Shown here: positions 26,269 to 34,060 of the stretch, one piece after another
How positions within the stretch are numbered: position 1 is the stretch's first letter
How the letters are laid out: each line of letters opens with the position of its first letter
Source of the DNA: Butyricimonas faecihominis
GTDB lineage: Bacteria; Bacteroidota; Bacteroidia; Bacteroidales; Marinifilaceae
DNA: 64,000 bases
NCBI RefSeq assembly: GCF_033096445.1
Contig: NZ_AP028155.1
Span: 4,779,880-4,843,879, forward strand
Direction: 5' to 3'
Notes under the pieces: model-generated
Told to the model about the DNA's origin: nothing
Seen by the model: the letters and a program-made list of their open reading frames with translations, nothing else
Databases searched by the model: none
Made by a program: the position numbers and the translations under genes

Positions 26269-26805
26269 ATGAAGAATACGTTGAAATTATTTGCTTTAGT
26301 AGCATTTATGTTTGCTGCTTTTGCTACTTCTGCTCAAACTGCAAAACCAATTAAGTTAGGTCATCTTGATGTTCAAAAGGTGATGACAAGTATGCCGGAG
26401 TTTAAAAAGGCACAGGATGATTTAGCAGCTAAGGAGCAAGAGATTAGAAAAGAATTGACTGCAATGCACGAGAATTATCAAAAATTGATGCAAGAATATC
26501 AGGCCAATGCTAAAACACTGACTGAATTAAGCCGTACAGCTAAAGAACAAGAAATTCAAGGATTGGCAGAGAGAATTCAAAACTTTCAACAATTAGCTCA
26601 AGAACAAATGGCTAAGACTCAGGAAGATTTATTAGCGCCGATTATTACTAAAATTCAAAATGCAGTTCAAGCCGTAGGTAAAGAAGGTGGTTTCACTTAT
26701 ATTTTTGCTGCAACTCCTAATTTTGGTCAAGGTGCATTATTGTACATGGCTGATAATAGTGAGGATGTGTTACCGCTGGTAAAGAAAAAATTAGGTATTC
26801 AATAA
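26269..26805 (+). CDS. OmpH/Skp family periplasmic chaperone
   Basis: 178 residues. The signal peptide ends at ATSAQT (about 23), then a short beta segment (IKLGHLDVQKVMTSMPEF), a long coiled coil (about 45-130, rich in Lys/Glu/Gln) and a C-terminal beta segment (FTYIFAATPN, LYMADNSEDV). Skp trimers hold unfolded outer-membrane proteins on the way to BamA, encoded just upstream. A strong intrinsic terminator follows. Codon use is of the highly expressed type. Confidence 0.92.
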   Translation: MKNTLKLFALVAFMFAAFATSAQTAKPIKLGHLDVQKVMTSMPEFKKAQDDLAAKEQEIRKELTAMHENYQKLMQEYQANAKTLTELSRTAKEQEIQGLAERIQNFQQLAQEQMAKTQEDLLAPIITKIQNAVQAVGKEGGFTYIFAATPNFGQGALLYMADNSEDVLPLVKKKLGIQ

Positions 26806-26826
26806 TTTATATATATAATGAAATAA

Positions 26827-26853
26827 AGTCGCCCTTTGGGCGGCTTTTTTTTT
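26827..26853 (+). terminator. intrinsic terminator after skp
   Basis: Stem AGTCGCCC/GGGCGGCT (26827-26834 with 26838-26845, one G:U pair), TTT loop, then a run of nine T. Confidence 0.92.
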
Positions 26854-26909
26854 GCATTCTTTGGGAATAAAAGGTATATTAGCAGCTATAAATTTAATAT
26901 AATAGACAT

Positions 26910-27734
26910 ATGTCTTGTCCGATTGGGGTGTTTGATTCCGGATATGGGGGATTGACGATATTGAAAGATATTGTAAAAGAGATGCCTGAGTATGATTATA
27001 TTTACTTGGGAGATAATGCCCGTACACCTTATGGAACTCGTTCTTTTGATGTTGTTTACAAGTACACGCGAGAGGCGGTTTTAAAGTTGTTCGGGATGGG
27101 GTGTAAGCTGGTTATTCTGGCCTGTAACACGGCCTCGGCGAAAGCACTACGGACGATACAGCAAGTCGATTTGCCCCAGATAGATCCTCAACGAAGAGTG
27201 TTAGGGGTTATTCGTCCCAGCGTCGAGGCTGTGGCGGATTTTACCGGGAATGGGCATATCGGTATCTTGGCAACTTCGGGGACCGTGGCGTCTGAGTCGT
27301 ATTTGTTGGAGATTGCCAAAATTCATTCGGAGAAGGGATTTCTGGTCACGCAGCAGGCTTGTCCCATGTGGGTGCCGATCGTGGAGAATAACGAGATGAA
27401 TTCTCCGGGGGCGGCTTTCTTTGTACAGAAGTATATAGATACAATTCTGCAAGCTGATTCGCAGATTGACACTCTCGTGTTGGCTTGTACGCATTATCCG
27501 TTGTTGAGAAGTGTTATTGACCGCTTTATTCCGGAAGGGATAACCGTCATCCAGCAGGGTGAAATTGTAGCACGAAGTTTGAAAGACTATTTGTGTCGGC
27601 ACCCGGAGATGGAACGAGAACTTTCCCGGGGGGGGCAGATTGAATTCTTGACCACGGAGAAAGGTGGAATGTTTGATAAGATGGCAGCGCTATTTATGCA
27701 GGCGGAAGTGACATCCCGGCATGTAGAACTGTAA
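26910..27734 (+). CDS. murI: glutamate racemase
   Basis: 274 residues. Converts L- to D-glutamate for peptidoglycan. Start motif GVFDSGYGGLTI; both catalytic cysteines are visible, in ILACNTASA (about 74) and VLACTHYPLL (about 193). YLGDNARTPYG matches the substrate loop. It follows skp, as in other Bacteroidales, but behind a terminator, so it must have its own promoter within the 100-base gap; none is certain. Confidence 0.95.
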   Translation: MSCPIGVFDSGYGGLTILKDIVKEMPEYDYIYLGDNARTPYGTRSFDVVYKYTREAVLKLFGMGCKLVILACNTASAKALRTIQQVDLPQIDPQRRVLGVIRPSVEAVADFTGNGHIGILATSGTVASESYLLEIAKIHSEKGFLVTQQACPMWVPIVENNEMNSPGAAFFVQKYIDTILQADSQIDTLVLACTHYPLLRSVIDRFIPEGITVIQQGEIVARSLKDYLCRHPEMERELSRGGQIEFLTTEKGGMFDKMAALFMQAEVTSRHVEL

Positions 27735-27750
27735 AAATAGAGATTCAATA

Positions 27751-27834
27751 ATTTAGAATTTAAAGTTTAGAATTTAGAATGAATGGAATCGCTGTCTTCT
27801 TCTATCTAAAATTTAAAATCTAAAATTTAAAATT
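27751..27834. repeat. TTTAGAATTTA / TCTAAAATTTAAAA intergenic repeat
   Basis: The murI-relA gap contains runs of TTTAGAATT and, 30 bases later, of ATCTAAAATTTAAAA, in opposite sense. Related words occur at 18906-18925, 44861-44883 and 48990-49014. Confidence 0.6.
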
Positions 27835-27844
27835 GTTTTAGGTT

Positions 27845-30052
27845 ATGGACGAGCAGGAAATGATTGAAACGGCTTTCGATGATTTGATAAAATCTTTGCG
27901 AAAGGGGACGACTGAGGAGAGTGTGAAAATGATTCGCAGGGCATTTGAATTTGCCCGGGAAGCTCATCAAGGAGTTAGACGTAAGTCAGGGGAACCTTAT
28001 ATATTGCATCCCTTGGCCGTGGCGAAGATTGCGGTAAAGGAGATCGGATTGGGTACGAAATCGGCTGTAGCTGCACTCCTGCATGATGTGGTGGAAGATA
28101 CCGATTACACGGTGGAGGATATTGCCAATCTTTTTGGCCCTAAAATAGCTTCACTCGTTGACGGGTTGACGAAAATTAGCGAGGTTATGGGGTCTAATAC
28201 GACCAAGCAGGCCGAGAGTTTTCGTAAGATGATTCTGACGTTAGCAGATGATGTGAGGGTAATTCTGATCAAGATTGCTGACCGTTTGCATAATATGCGA
28301 ACGCTTGATTCCATGCCGGAACATAAACAAGTGAAGATAGCGAGTGAAACACTCTATATATATGCCCCCTTGGCGCATCGTATGGGATTGCATGCGATCA
28401 AGACGGAGTTAGAGGATTTGAGTCTGAAGTACGAGAATCCGGTTGAATACCAGGAACTGGAGAAACGAATTCATGATTACCGGGATGAACATACCGGTTT
28501 GTATCAGCAATTTATTGCTCCGATTCGGGAGCGTTTAACAGAGAGTGGGTATCATTATGATATAACAGCACGAACGAAAAGTGTCTATTCTGTGTGGTCC
28601 AAGATGCAGCGTAGGCACATTTCTTTTGAAGAGATATATGATTTGCTTGCCGTGAGGATCGTGTTCGATCCGAAGGATAATCAACCGGAGAAATGGCAAT
28701 GTTGGAATATTTACTCGTTGATTACTGATATGTATAGTCCGAAGCCGGAGAGAATTCGGGATTGGGTAAGTGTTCCGAAGGCTAATGGTTACGAGGCGTT
28801 ACATCTTACCGTCATGGGGCCTGGAGGAAAGTGGATAGAGGTACAGATTCGTTCTCGTCGAATGGATGAGATCGCCGAGAAGGGATTGGCTGCACACTGG
28901 AAATACAAGGGGGATAATGCCGAAGCGAGTAACGAGGTGGACAAGTGGTTGGCGGGTATCAAGGAGATGTTGGAGCAGCCGGGAACTGATGCGTTGGAAT
29001 TTTTAGATGAATTTAAACTTAATCTTTTTGCCAAGGAGATCCGGGTGTTTACCCCGAAGGGGGAGATGAGAACACTTCCGAAAGGAGCTTCTGTTTTGGA
29101 CTTTGCTTATGATATTCACACGGAGATCGGGAATTCATGTATAGGCGGTAAGGTGAATCACAAACTGGTCCCGATGAGTCATCGGTTACAGAGTGGCGAC
29201 CAGGTTGAGGTGCTGACCAGCGATAAACAGAAGCCACAGAGTGATTGGCTTGATTTTATCGTTACTGCTAAGGCTCGGAATAATATACTTATGGTTTTCC
29301 GGAGAGAGAAAAAAGAGCAAATTCGTATCGGAACTACCATGTTTGAAAAATTGCTGGAAGATATGAAATTGCCTTTCGGGGCGGAAAATCTGAATAAGGC
29401 TTTATTACATTTGAAGTTGCAGCATAAAGATGATCTATACGTGAGTCTTGCTAAAGGACATTTGGACATAGAGGAGGTGCGTAAAGCCTTAAAGAAGAAG
29501 TCAGAAAATAAATTTGTCAAGTATTGGAAACTCCAGTTCTTCAAGAGCGACAAGGATAAGCCCGTGCCGGATAAAGAGAAAGAAGAAGAAAAGGGGAAAG
29601 TAATTAATGATATTATCGATGATGCTTCTGATTTTATCATTGCTCCGTGCTGTAACCCTATCCCGGGTGACGATGTTGTTGGCATGAAGATTGATGGGGA
29701 TAAGATTACTGTGCATAAACGGAAATGCCCGGAGGCAATCCGATTGATGTCCAGTTACGGGGACAAAATTGTTCCCGTGAAATGGGTCAGTCACAAGATC
29801 ATGTCTTTCCTTGCCGTGATCAAATTAAACGGTATTGATAGCATCGGAATCGTGAGTGATATTACGATGATTATATCAAAAGAGAGTAACGTGAACATGA
29901 GGACGGTGCATTTTGAAACCAAGGATGGGATTTTCGAGGGGATGATCCATTTGTACGTGCATAACACGGCCGACTTGAATAATTTAATGATGAAGATCGC
30001 ATCTCTGAAGGGTGTGGAGAACGTTTCTCGGGTAGAGAATTTAGATGTCTAA
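27845..30052 (+). CDS. bifunctional (p)ppGpp synthetase/hydrolase of the RelA/SpoT (Rel) family
   Basis: 735 residues. Domains in order: HD hydrolase (about 20-170) with the metal motif LLHDVVEDT; synthetase (about 220-360) with RIRDWVSVPKANGYEALHL and the acidic IEVQIRS; TGS (about 390-450, IRVFTPKGEMRTLPKGASVLDFAY); a Cys-containing conserved domain (FIIAPCCNPIPGDDVVG, HKRKCPEA); and a C-terminal ACT domain (about 660-735). Both catalytic halves look intact, so it should make and degrade the stringent-response alarmone. Separated from murI by a repeat-rich gap; the fur gene follows 84 bases later. Confidence 0.95.
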   Translation: MDEQEMIETAFDDLIKSLRKGTTEESVKMIRRAFEFAREAHQGVRRKSGEPYILHPLAVAKIAVKEIGLGTKSAVAALLHDVVEDTDYTVEDIANLFGPKIASLVDGLTKISEVMGSNTTKQAESFRKMILTLADDVRVILIKIADRLHNMRTLDSMPEHKQVKIASETLYIYAPLAHRMGLHAIKTELEDLSLKYENPVEYQELEKRIHDYRDEHTGLYQQFIAPIRERLTESGYHYDITARTKSVYSVWSKMQRRHISFEEIYDLLAVRIVFDPKDNQPEKWQCWNIYSLITDMYSPKPERIRDWVSVPKANGYEALHLTVMGPGGKWIEVQIRSRRMDEIAEKGLAAHWKYKGDNAEASNEVDKWLAGIKEMLEQPGTDALEFLDEFKLNLFAKEIRVFTPKGEMRTLPKGASVLDFAYDIHTEIGNSCIGGKVNHKLVPMSHRLQSGDQVEVLTSDKQKPQSDWLDFIVTAKARNNILMVFRREKKEQIRIGTTMFEKLLEDMKLPFGAENLNKALLHLKLQHKDDLYVSLAKGHLDIEEVRKALKKKSENKFVKYWKLQFFKSDKDKPVPDKEKEEEKGKVINDIIDDASDFIIAPCCNPIPGDDVVGMKIDGDKITVHKRKCPEAIRLMSSYGDKIVPVKWVSHKIMSFLAVIKLNGIDSIGIVSDITMIISKESNVNMRTVHFETKDGIFEGMIHLYVHNTADLNNLMMKIASLKGVENVSRVENLDV

Positions 30053-30136
30053 ATTAAATTTTGTCTAAATAAAGATAGAACTTCGGATAATTATTGTAAC
30101 TTAGCGATGTTGTAAATAGAATTAGCTTTGGACTCA

Positions 30137-30589
30137 ATGGAAAAAATAAAGGAGACGGTAAAAGAGATTTTTACCACTTACCTGCAGCAGAAAGGGCATC
30201 GCAAGACGCCAGAGAGATACGCTATTTTAGATGAGATTTATTCTCATTCCGGGCACTTTGATATAGAATCCTTGTACGTATTTATGAAGAATAAAAATTA
30301 CAGGGTTAGTCGTGCAACATTGTACAATACGATAGATTTGTTGTTGGAATGTAAGCTGGTGATCAAACATCAGTTCGGGAATAATATAGCTCAATTCGAA
30401 CGAGCATACAATAACCGGAAACATGAACATATTGTATGCAAGGTGTGCGGGAAAGTGGAGGAATTCGCTGATTCACGGTTGGAAGAAATCGTCGAACACG
30501 TGGAAGAAAAGTATGATTTTACCGTTCATCATCATATGCTTTATATTTATGGTATTTGCAGCAATTGTAAGTTGGCAGGTAAGAAATAA
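30137..30589 (+). CDS. Fur family transcriptional regulator
   Basis: 150 residues from ATG 30137 (the TTG at 30128 is in frame but less likely). The winged-helix part has [16 protein letters not shown] (about 55-75). The C-terminal metal and dimer domain has [15 protein letters not shown] and YGICSNC, the two CxxC pairs that bind structural zinc, and HHHMLYIYG. Family members respond to iron, zinc or peroxide; which applies here cannot be told from sequence. Its 3' end carries the -33 element of the purA promoter. Confidence 0.93.
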   Translation: MEKIKETVKEIFTTYLQQKGHRKTPERYAILDEIYSHSGHFDIESLYVFMKNKNYRVSRATLYNTIDLLLECKLVIKHQFGNNIAQFERAYNNRKHEHIVCKVCGKVEEFADSRLEEIVEHVEEKYDFTVHHHMLYIYGICSNCKLAGKK

Positions 30590-30601
30590 ATATTAATTTT
30601 G
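30571..30601 (+). promoter_or_regulatory. promoter of purA
   Basis: GTTG (30571-30574), a 19-base spacer, TAATTTTG (30594-30601). The ATG of purA is 31 bases downstream. Confidence 0.6.
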
Positions 30602-30631
30602 CACGTTTGTTTCATAAAAATATAGTATCAG

Positions 30632-31900
30632 ATGAAAGTAGATGTATTGTTGGGATTACAGTGGGGAGATGAAGGTAAGGGAAAAGTAGTTGACGTGTTA
30701 ACCCCGAACTATGATGTCGTGGCTCGTTTTCAAGGAGGGCCTAATGCAGGGCACACGCTTGAATTCGAAGGTCAGAAATATGTACTTCGTTCCATTCCAT
30801 CCGGAATTTTTCAAGGAGATAAAGTCAATATCATCGGTAATGGTGTCGTGATCGATCCTGCTTTGTTTAAAGCGGAAGCAGAAGCATTGGCGGCGTCTGG
30901 TCATGATTTGAAAAAAAGACTTCATATATCCAAAAAGGCACATCTGATTCTGCCGACCCATCGATTTCTTGATGCTGCTTACGAGGCTGCCAAGGGTGAT
31001 GCTAAAGTGGGGACTACCGGAAAAGGGATCGGACCGACATACACGGATAAAATTAGTAGAAACGGTGTTCGTGTAGGTGATATTCTACATGATTTCGATA
31101 TAAAATATGCGAAGGCGAAGGCTCGTCACGAACAGATATTGAAAAGTTTAAACTTTGCTTACGATTTAGCGGTAGCGGAGAAAGAGTGGTTGGAAGGAAT
31201 CGAATATCTGAAACAATTCGAGTTGGTGGATAGTGAACATGAGATTAACCGATTGCTGGATGATGAAAAATCCATTTTGGCCGAAGGGGCTCAGGGAACC
31301 ATGCTGGATATAGATTTTGGTTCTTATCCTTTTGTAACCTCGTCCAACACGGTTTGTGCCGGGGCTTGTACGGGATTGGGTGTTGCTCCTCATCGTATCG
31401 GGGAGGTTTATGGCATCTTCAAAGCATATTGTACCCGCGTAGGTAGCGGACCATTCCCAACGGAACTGGAAAACGAAACGGGAGAAAAACTTTGTGAGTT
31501 GGGCCATGAGTTTGGAGCCGTAACTGGTCGTAAACGTCGTTGTGGATGGGTAGATTTGGTGGCGTTGAAATATGCTATCATGATTAATGGGGTAACCCAG
31601 TTAATCATGATGAAGAGTGACGTGCTGGATACTTTTGACACGATTTCTGCTTGTGTTGCTTACGAGGTGAATGGAGAAGAGGTTGATTATTTCCCGTATG
31701 ACATTACGGAAGGAGTAAAACCGATCTATACCGAGTTACCGGGGTGGAAATGTGATATGACAAAAATGACTTCAGAGGATGAATTTCCGGAAGAGTTCAA
31801 TAATTATTTGGCATTCTTGGAAGAGGAGACCGGGGTTCCGATCAAGATTGTATCTGTGGGACCGGATCGAGAACAAACGATTATTCGCTATATGGAGTAA
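30632..31900 (+). CDS. purA: adenylosuccinate synthase
   Basis: 422 residues, full length. GTP-dependent first committed step from IMP to AMP. The GTP loop LQWGDEGKGK (about 8-17), GPNAGHT (about 37), TTGKGIGPTYTDK (about 127) and EGAQGTMLDIDFGSYPFVTSS (about 218) are conserved. Followed by a bidirectional terminator shared with nhaD. Confidence 0.97.
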   Translation: MKVDVLLGLQWGDEGKGKVVDVLTPNYDVVARFQGGPNAGHTLEFEGQKYVLRSIPSGIFQGDKVNIIGNGVVIDPALFKAEAEALAASGHDLKKRLHISKKAHLILPTHRFLDAAYEAAKGDAKVGTTGKGIGPTYTDKISRNGVRVGDILHDFDIKYAKAKARHEQILKSLNFAYDLAVAEKEWLEGIEYLKQFELVDSEHEINRLLDDEKSILAEGAQGTMLDIDFGSYPFVTSSNTVCAGACTGLGVAPHRIGEVYGIFKAYCTRVGSGPFPTELENETGEKLCELGHEFGAVTGRKRRCGWVDLVALKYAIMINGVTQLIMMKSDVLDTFDTISACVAYEVNGEEVDYFPYDITEGVKPIYTELPGWKCDMTKMTSEDEFPEEFNNYLAFLEEETGVPIKIVSVGPDREQTIIRYME

Positions 31901-31920
31901 AGAATATTTCGATAAAATAG

Positions 31921-31957
31921 AAAGACCGTCTTGCTGTTTGGGCAGGACGGTCTTTTT
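31921..31957. terminator. terminator between convergent purA and nhaD
   Basis: A 14-bp stem (31921-31934 with 31942-31955, one G:U) with the T-run TCTTTTTTC on the plus strand. It lies at the ends of both convergent genes. Confidence 0.88.
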
Positions 31958-31960
31958 TCT

Positions 31961-33250
31961 TTATACAAGAGATTGTAGGTAATATACACCGATTCCGGCC
32001 AGATAACCGAGGATTGCAATCCAGGTGATGTGTTTCATGTACCACATGAAATTGATGCGTTCCATGCCCATAACGACAACTCCGGCTGCAGAACCAATGA
32101 TTAGGATGCTGCCACCGATTCCCGAACAATATGCAAGGAGTTCCCAGAATGTTCCATCCGTCGTGAAATTCATGAGGTATGGTGATAAGGCACCGCTTGT
32201 GTGAGTCAAGGGATACATCCCCATGGCGGCAGCGACAAGTGGAACATTATCGATCACAGAGGAAAGAAAACCTATGATCATGTTTATTAGGTAAACGTTG
32301 TGTATTTTGTCATTTAAGAACGTGGACATTTGGTCAAGTATGCCTGCTATTTGTAAGGCAGCGACAGCCATAAGGATTCCCAAGAAGAATAGGAGGGTGC
32401 TGTAATCAACTTTTGTAAGTATGGATGGAATCCGGTGTATCTTTTCCGGGGAAAGGTTTCTTTTTCGATTATAGAGAATTTCCGTGTATGTCCACACGGC
32501 TCCTAAAGCTAGCATGATTCCCATGAATGGGGGGAGATTCGTGAATTCTTTAAAAACAGGAACGAATAGGAGGCTGGCAATACCGACGCTTAGGATTGTC
32601 ATTTGTTCTCTGCGACTGATGGCTAAGGTTGTGTTCGTGTTTGTTGCTTGTTGAGGCTGTGTTTCTCCTTGTAACCGGAAAGTCATGATGACCAATGGAA
32701 TAATTAATGAAATCAGGCTTGGAAGGAACAGGTGGTGGATAACATTCAGAGAGGTTATGTTGTCATTAATCCAAAGCATAATCGTGGTAACGTCTCCTAT
32801 CGGGGTCCATGCTCCACCTGCGTTTGCGGCAATAATAACGATACTTCCGAATATCCATCGTTCTTGTTGCTCGTTAACTAGGCGGCGAAGTAACATGATC
32901 ATGACAATGGCTGTGGTTAAGTTGTCGAGTACAGAAGACATGATAAAAGTAATCAAGGCAATGATCCACAATGATTTTCGTTTATTGCGTGTGGTGATAT
33001 GGTTCGTGATCAAGGTGAACCCGTTGTGGGTGTCAATCCATTCCACGATTGTCATGGCCCCGAGCAGGTAAAATAAAATCTCGGCGGTATCTCCGAGGTG
33101 GTTAATAATTTCATTGTCAGTATGTGGGATGAAAGTCCATAATAGTATTCCTAGAAGGAGTGCTATGGCACTTTTACTGATTCCGGTCTGATGTTCGAGG
33201 GCGATCAGAATGTAGCCGCTAATAAACAGAATTACGAGTAACAATGTCAT
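31961..33250 (-). CDS. nhaD: NhaD family Na+/H+ antiporter
   Basis: 429 residues, about 11-12 membrane segments. Motifs of the ion-transporter superfamily NhaD group: ALEHQTGISKSAIALL near the N-terminus, SSVLDNLTTAIVM (about 107), NAGGAWTPIGDVTT (about 150) and SSVIDNVPLVAAAMGMYP (about 345). Exports sodium in exchange for protons at the inner membrane. Divergent from mgtC with a 16-bp palindrome between them. Confidence 0.92.
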   Translation of the reverse strand: MTLLLVILFISGYILIALEHQTGISKSAIALLLGILLWTFIPHTDNEIINHLGDTAEILFYLLGAMTIVEWIDTHNGFTLITNHITTRNKRKSLWIIALITFIMSSVLDNLTTAIVMIMLLRRLVNEQQERWIFGSIVIIAANAGGAWTPIGDVTTIMLWINDNITSLNVIHHLFLPSLISLIIPLVIMTFRLQGETQPQQATNTNTTLAISRREQMTILSVGIASLLFVPVFKEFTNLPPFMGIMLALGAVWTYTEILYNRKRNLSPEKIHRIPSILTKVDYSTLLFFLGILMAVAALQIAGILDQMSTFLNDKIHNVYLINMIIGFLSSVIDNVPLVAAAMGMYPLTHTSGALSPYLMNFTTDGTFWELLAYCSGIGGSILIIGSAAGVVVMGMERINFMWYMKHITWIAILGYLAGIGVYYLQSLV

Positions 33251-33298
33251 GTCTTGTTGTTGGGTTAATGAAGTTTTTCAATCGTATTGTATCTTTCA

Positions 33299-33314
33299 TA
33301 CGCAATTTTGCGTA
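33299..33314. promoter_or_regulatory. palindrome TACGCAA-TT-TTGCGTA in the nhaD-mgtC divergent gap
   Basis: Perfect 7-bp arms around TT, 49 bases from the nhaD start and 9 bases before the mgtC -7 element. It has the geometry of a dimeric repressor or activator site; no regulator is identified. Confidence 0.35.
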
Positions 33315-33322
33315 GATTGGTT

Positions 33323-33330
33323 TATCTTTG
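33323..33330 (+). promoter_or_regulatory. -7 element for the MgtC-like gene
   Basis: TATCTTTG, a perfect TAnnTTTG match, 35 bases before the ATG at 33366. The -33 element is not obvious. Confidence 0.5.
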
Positions 33331-33365
33331 TGTGAAGATAAGAATAGAGTAAAGTAGATACGGAT

Positions 33366-34031
33366 ATGATGACATGGGATTTTTTCTTTAGGTTGTTAGT
33401 GGCCGGAGTTTTAGGGGCCATCATAGGTTTGGATCGTGAATACCGGGCGAAGGAGGCGGGATTTAGGACTCATTTTCTGGTGGCCTTAGGTAGTGCGCTT
33501 TTTATGATCGTGTCAAAATACGGTTTTTGGGATATTCTTGGGAATACGGGGATCGGTCTTGACCCGAGTCGTATTGCGGCTCAAGTGGTGAGTGGTATCG
33601 GTTTTTTGGGGGCGGGGACTATTATTATCCAGAAGTTATTCGTGAGAGGATTGACCACGGCTGCCGGGATATGGGCTACTTCTGCCATTGGACTTGCAGT
33701 TGGAGCCGGACAATATTGGCTGGGAATCAGTGCGATGTTGTTGACTTTGTTGGGGTTGGAAGGTTTAGGATATATTTTCCAAAAGATTAGCCAGAGAAAT
33801 GTATTGTTAATATTTACGACAACAAGTCAAGAGGTGATCAAGGAGGTTACCGATGAGATAAAGCGTAAAAAGCATACGATCAGTTCTTACTCTACCGAGT
33901 CGTCCAAGTTGGGAGATATGACTACTTACCGGGTGACGATGGTTATTCGAACCCATAAGACTGGAGATGAAACTTTGCTATTCCAGTTTATACAGCATTT
34001 GCCGGATGTGATGATTGATCGGATGGAATAA
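33366..34031 (+). CDS. MgtC/SapB family membrane protein
   Basis: 221 residues. An N-terminal membrane part of about 145 residues with the family signature GVLGAIIGLDREYRAKEAGFRTHFLVALGSALF, then GIGFLGAGTIIIQ and TTAAGIWATSAIGLAVG. A C-terminal cytoplasmic ACT-like domain follows (about 150-221). Family members are tied to magnesium limitation and acid tolerance through control of ATP synthase or transporters; the role here is inferred from family. ATG at 33369 is equally possible. Confidence 0.9.
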   Translation: MMTWDFFFRLLVAGVLGAIIGLDREYRAKEAGFRTHFLVALGSALFMIVSKYGFWDILGNTGIGLDPSRIAAQVVSGIGFLGAGTIIIQKLFVRGLTTAAGIWATSAIGLAVGAGQYWLGISAMLLTLLGLEGLGYIFQKISQRNVLLIFTTTSQEVIKEVTDEIKRKKHTISSYSTESSKLGDMTTYRVTMVIRTHKTGDETLLFQFIQHLPDVMIDRME

Positions 34032-34060
34032 AAAAAGCGACCTTAGGTCGCTTTTTATTT
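34032..34060. terminator. bidirectional terminator between mgtC-like gene and recQ
   Basis: Perfect 11-bp stem AAAAAGCGACC (34032-34042) with GGTCGCTTTTT (34046-34056), TTA loop, with T-runs on both strands. Confidence 0.92.
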
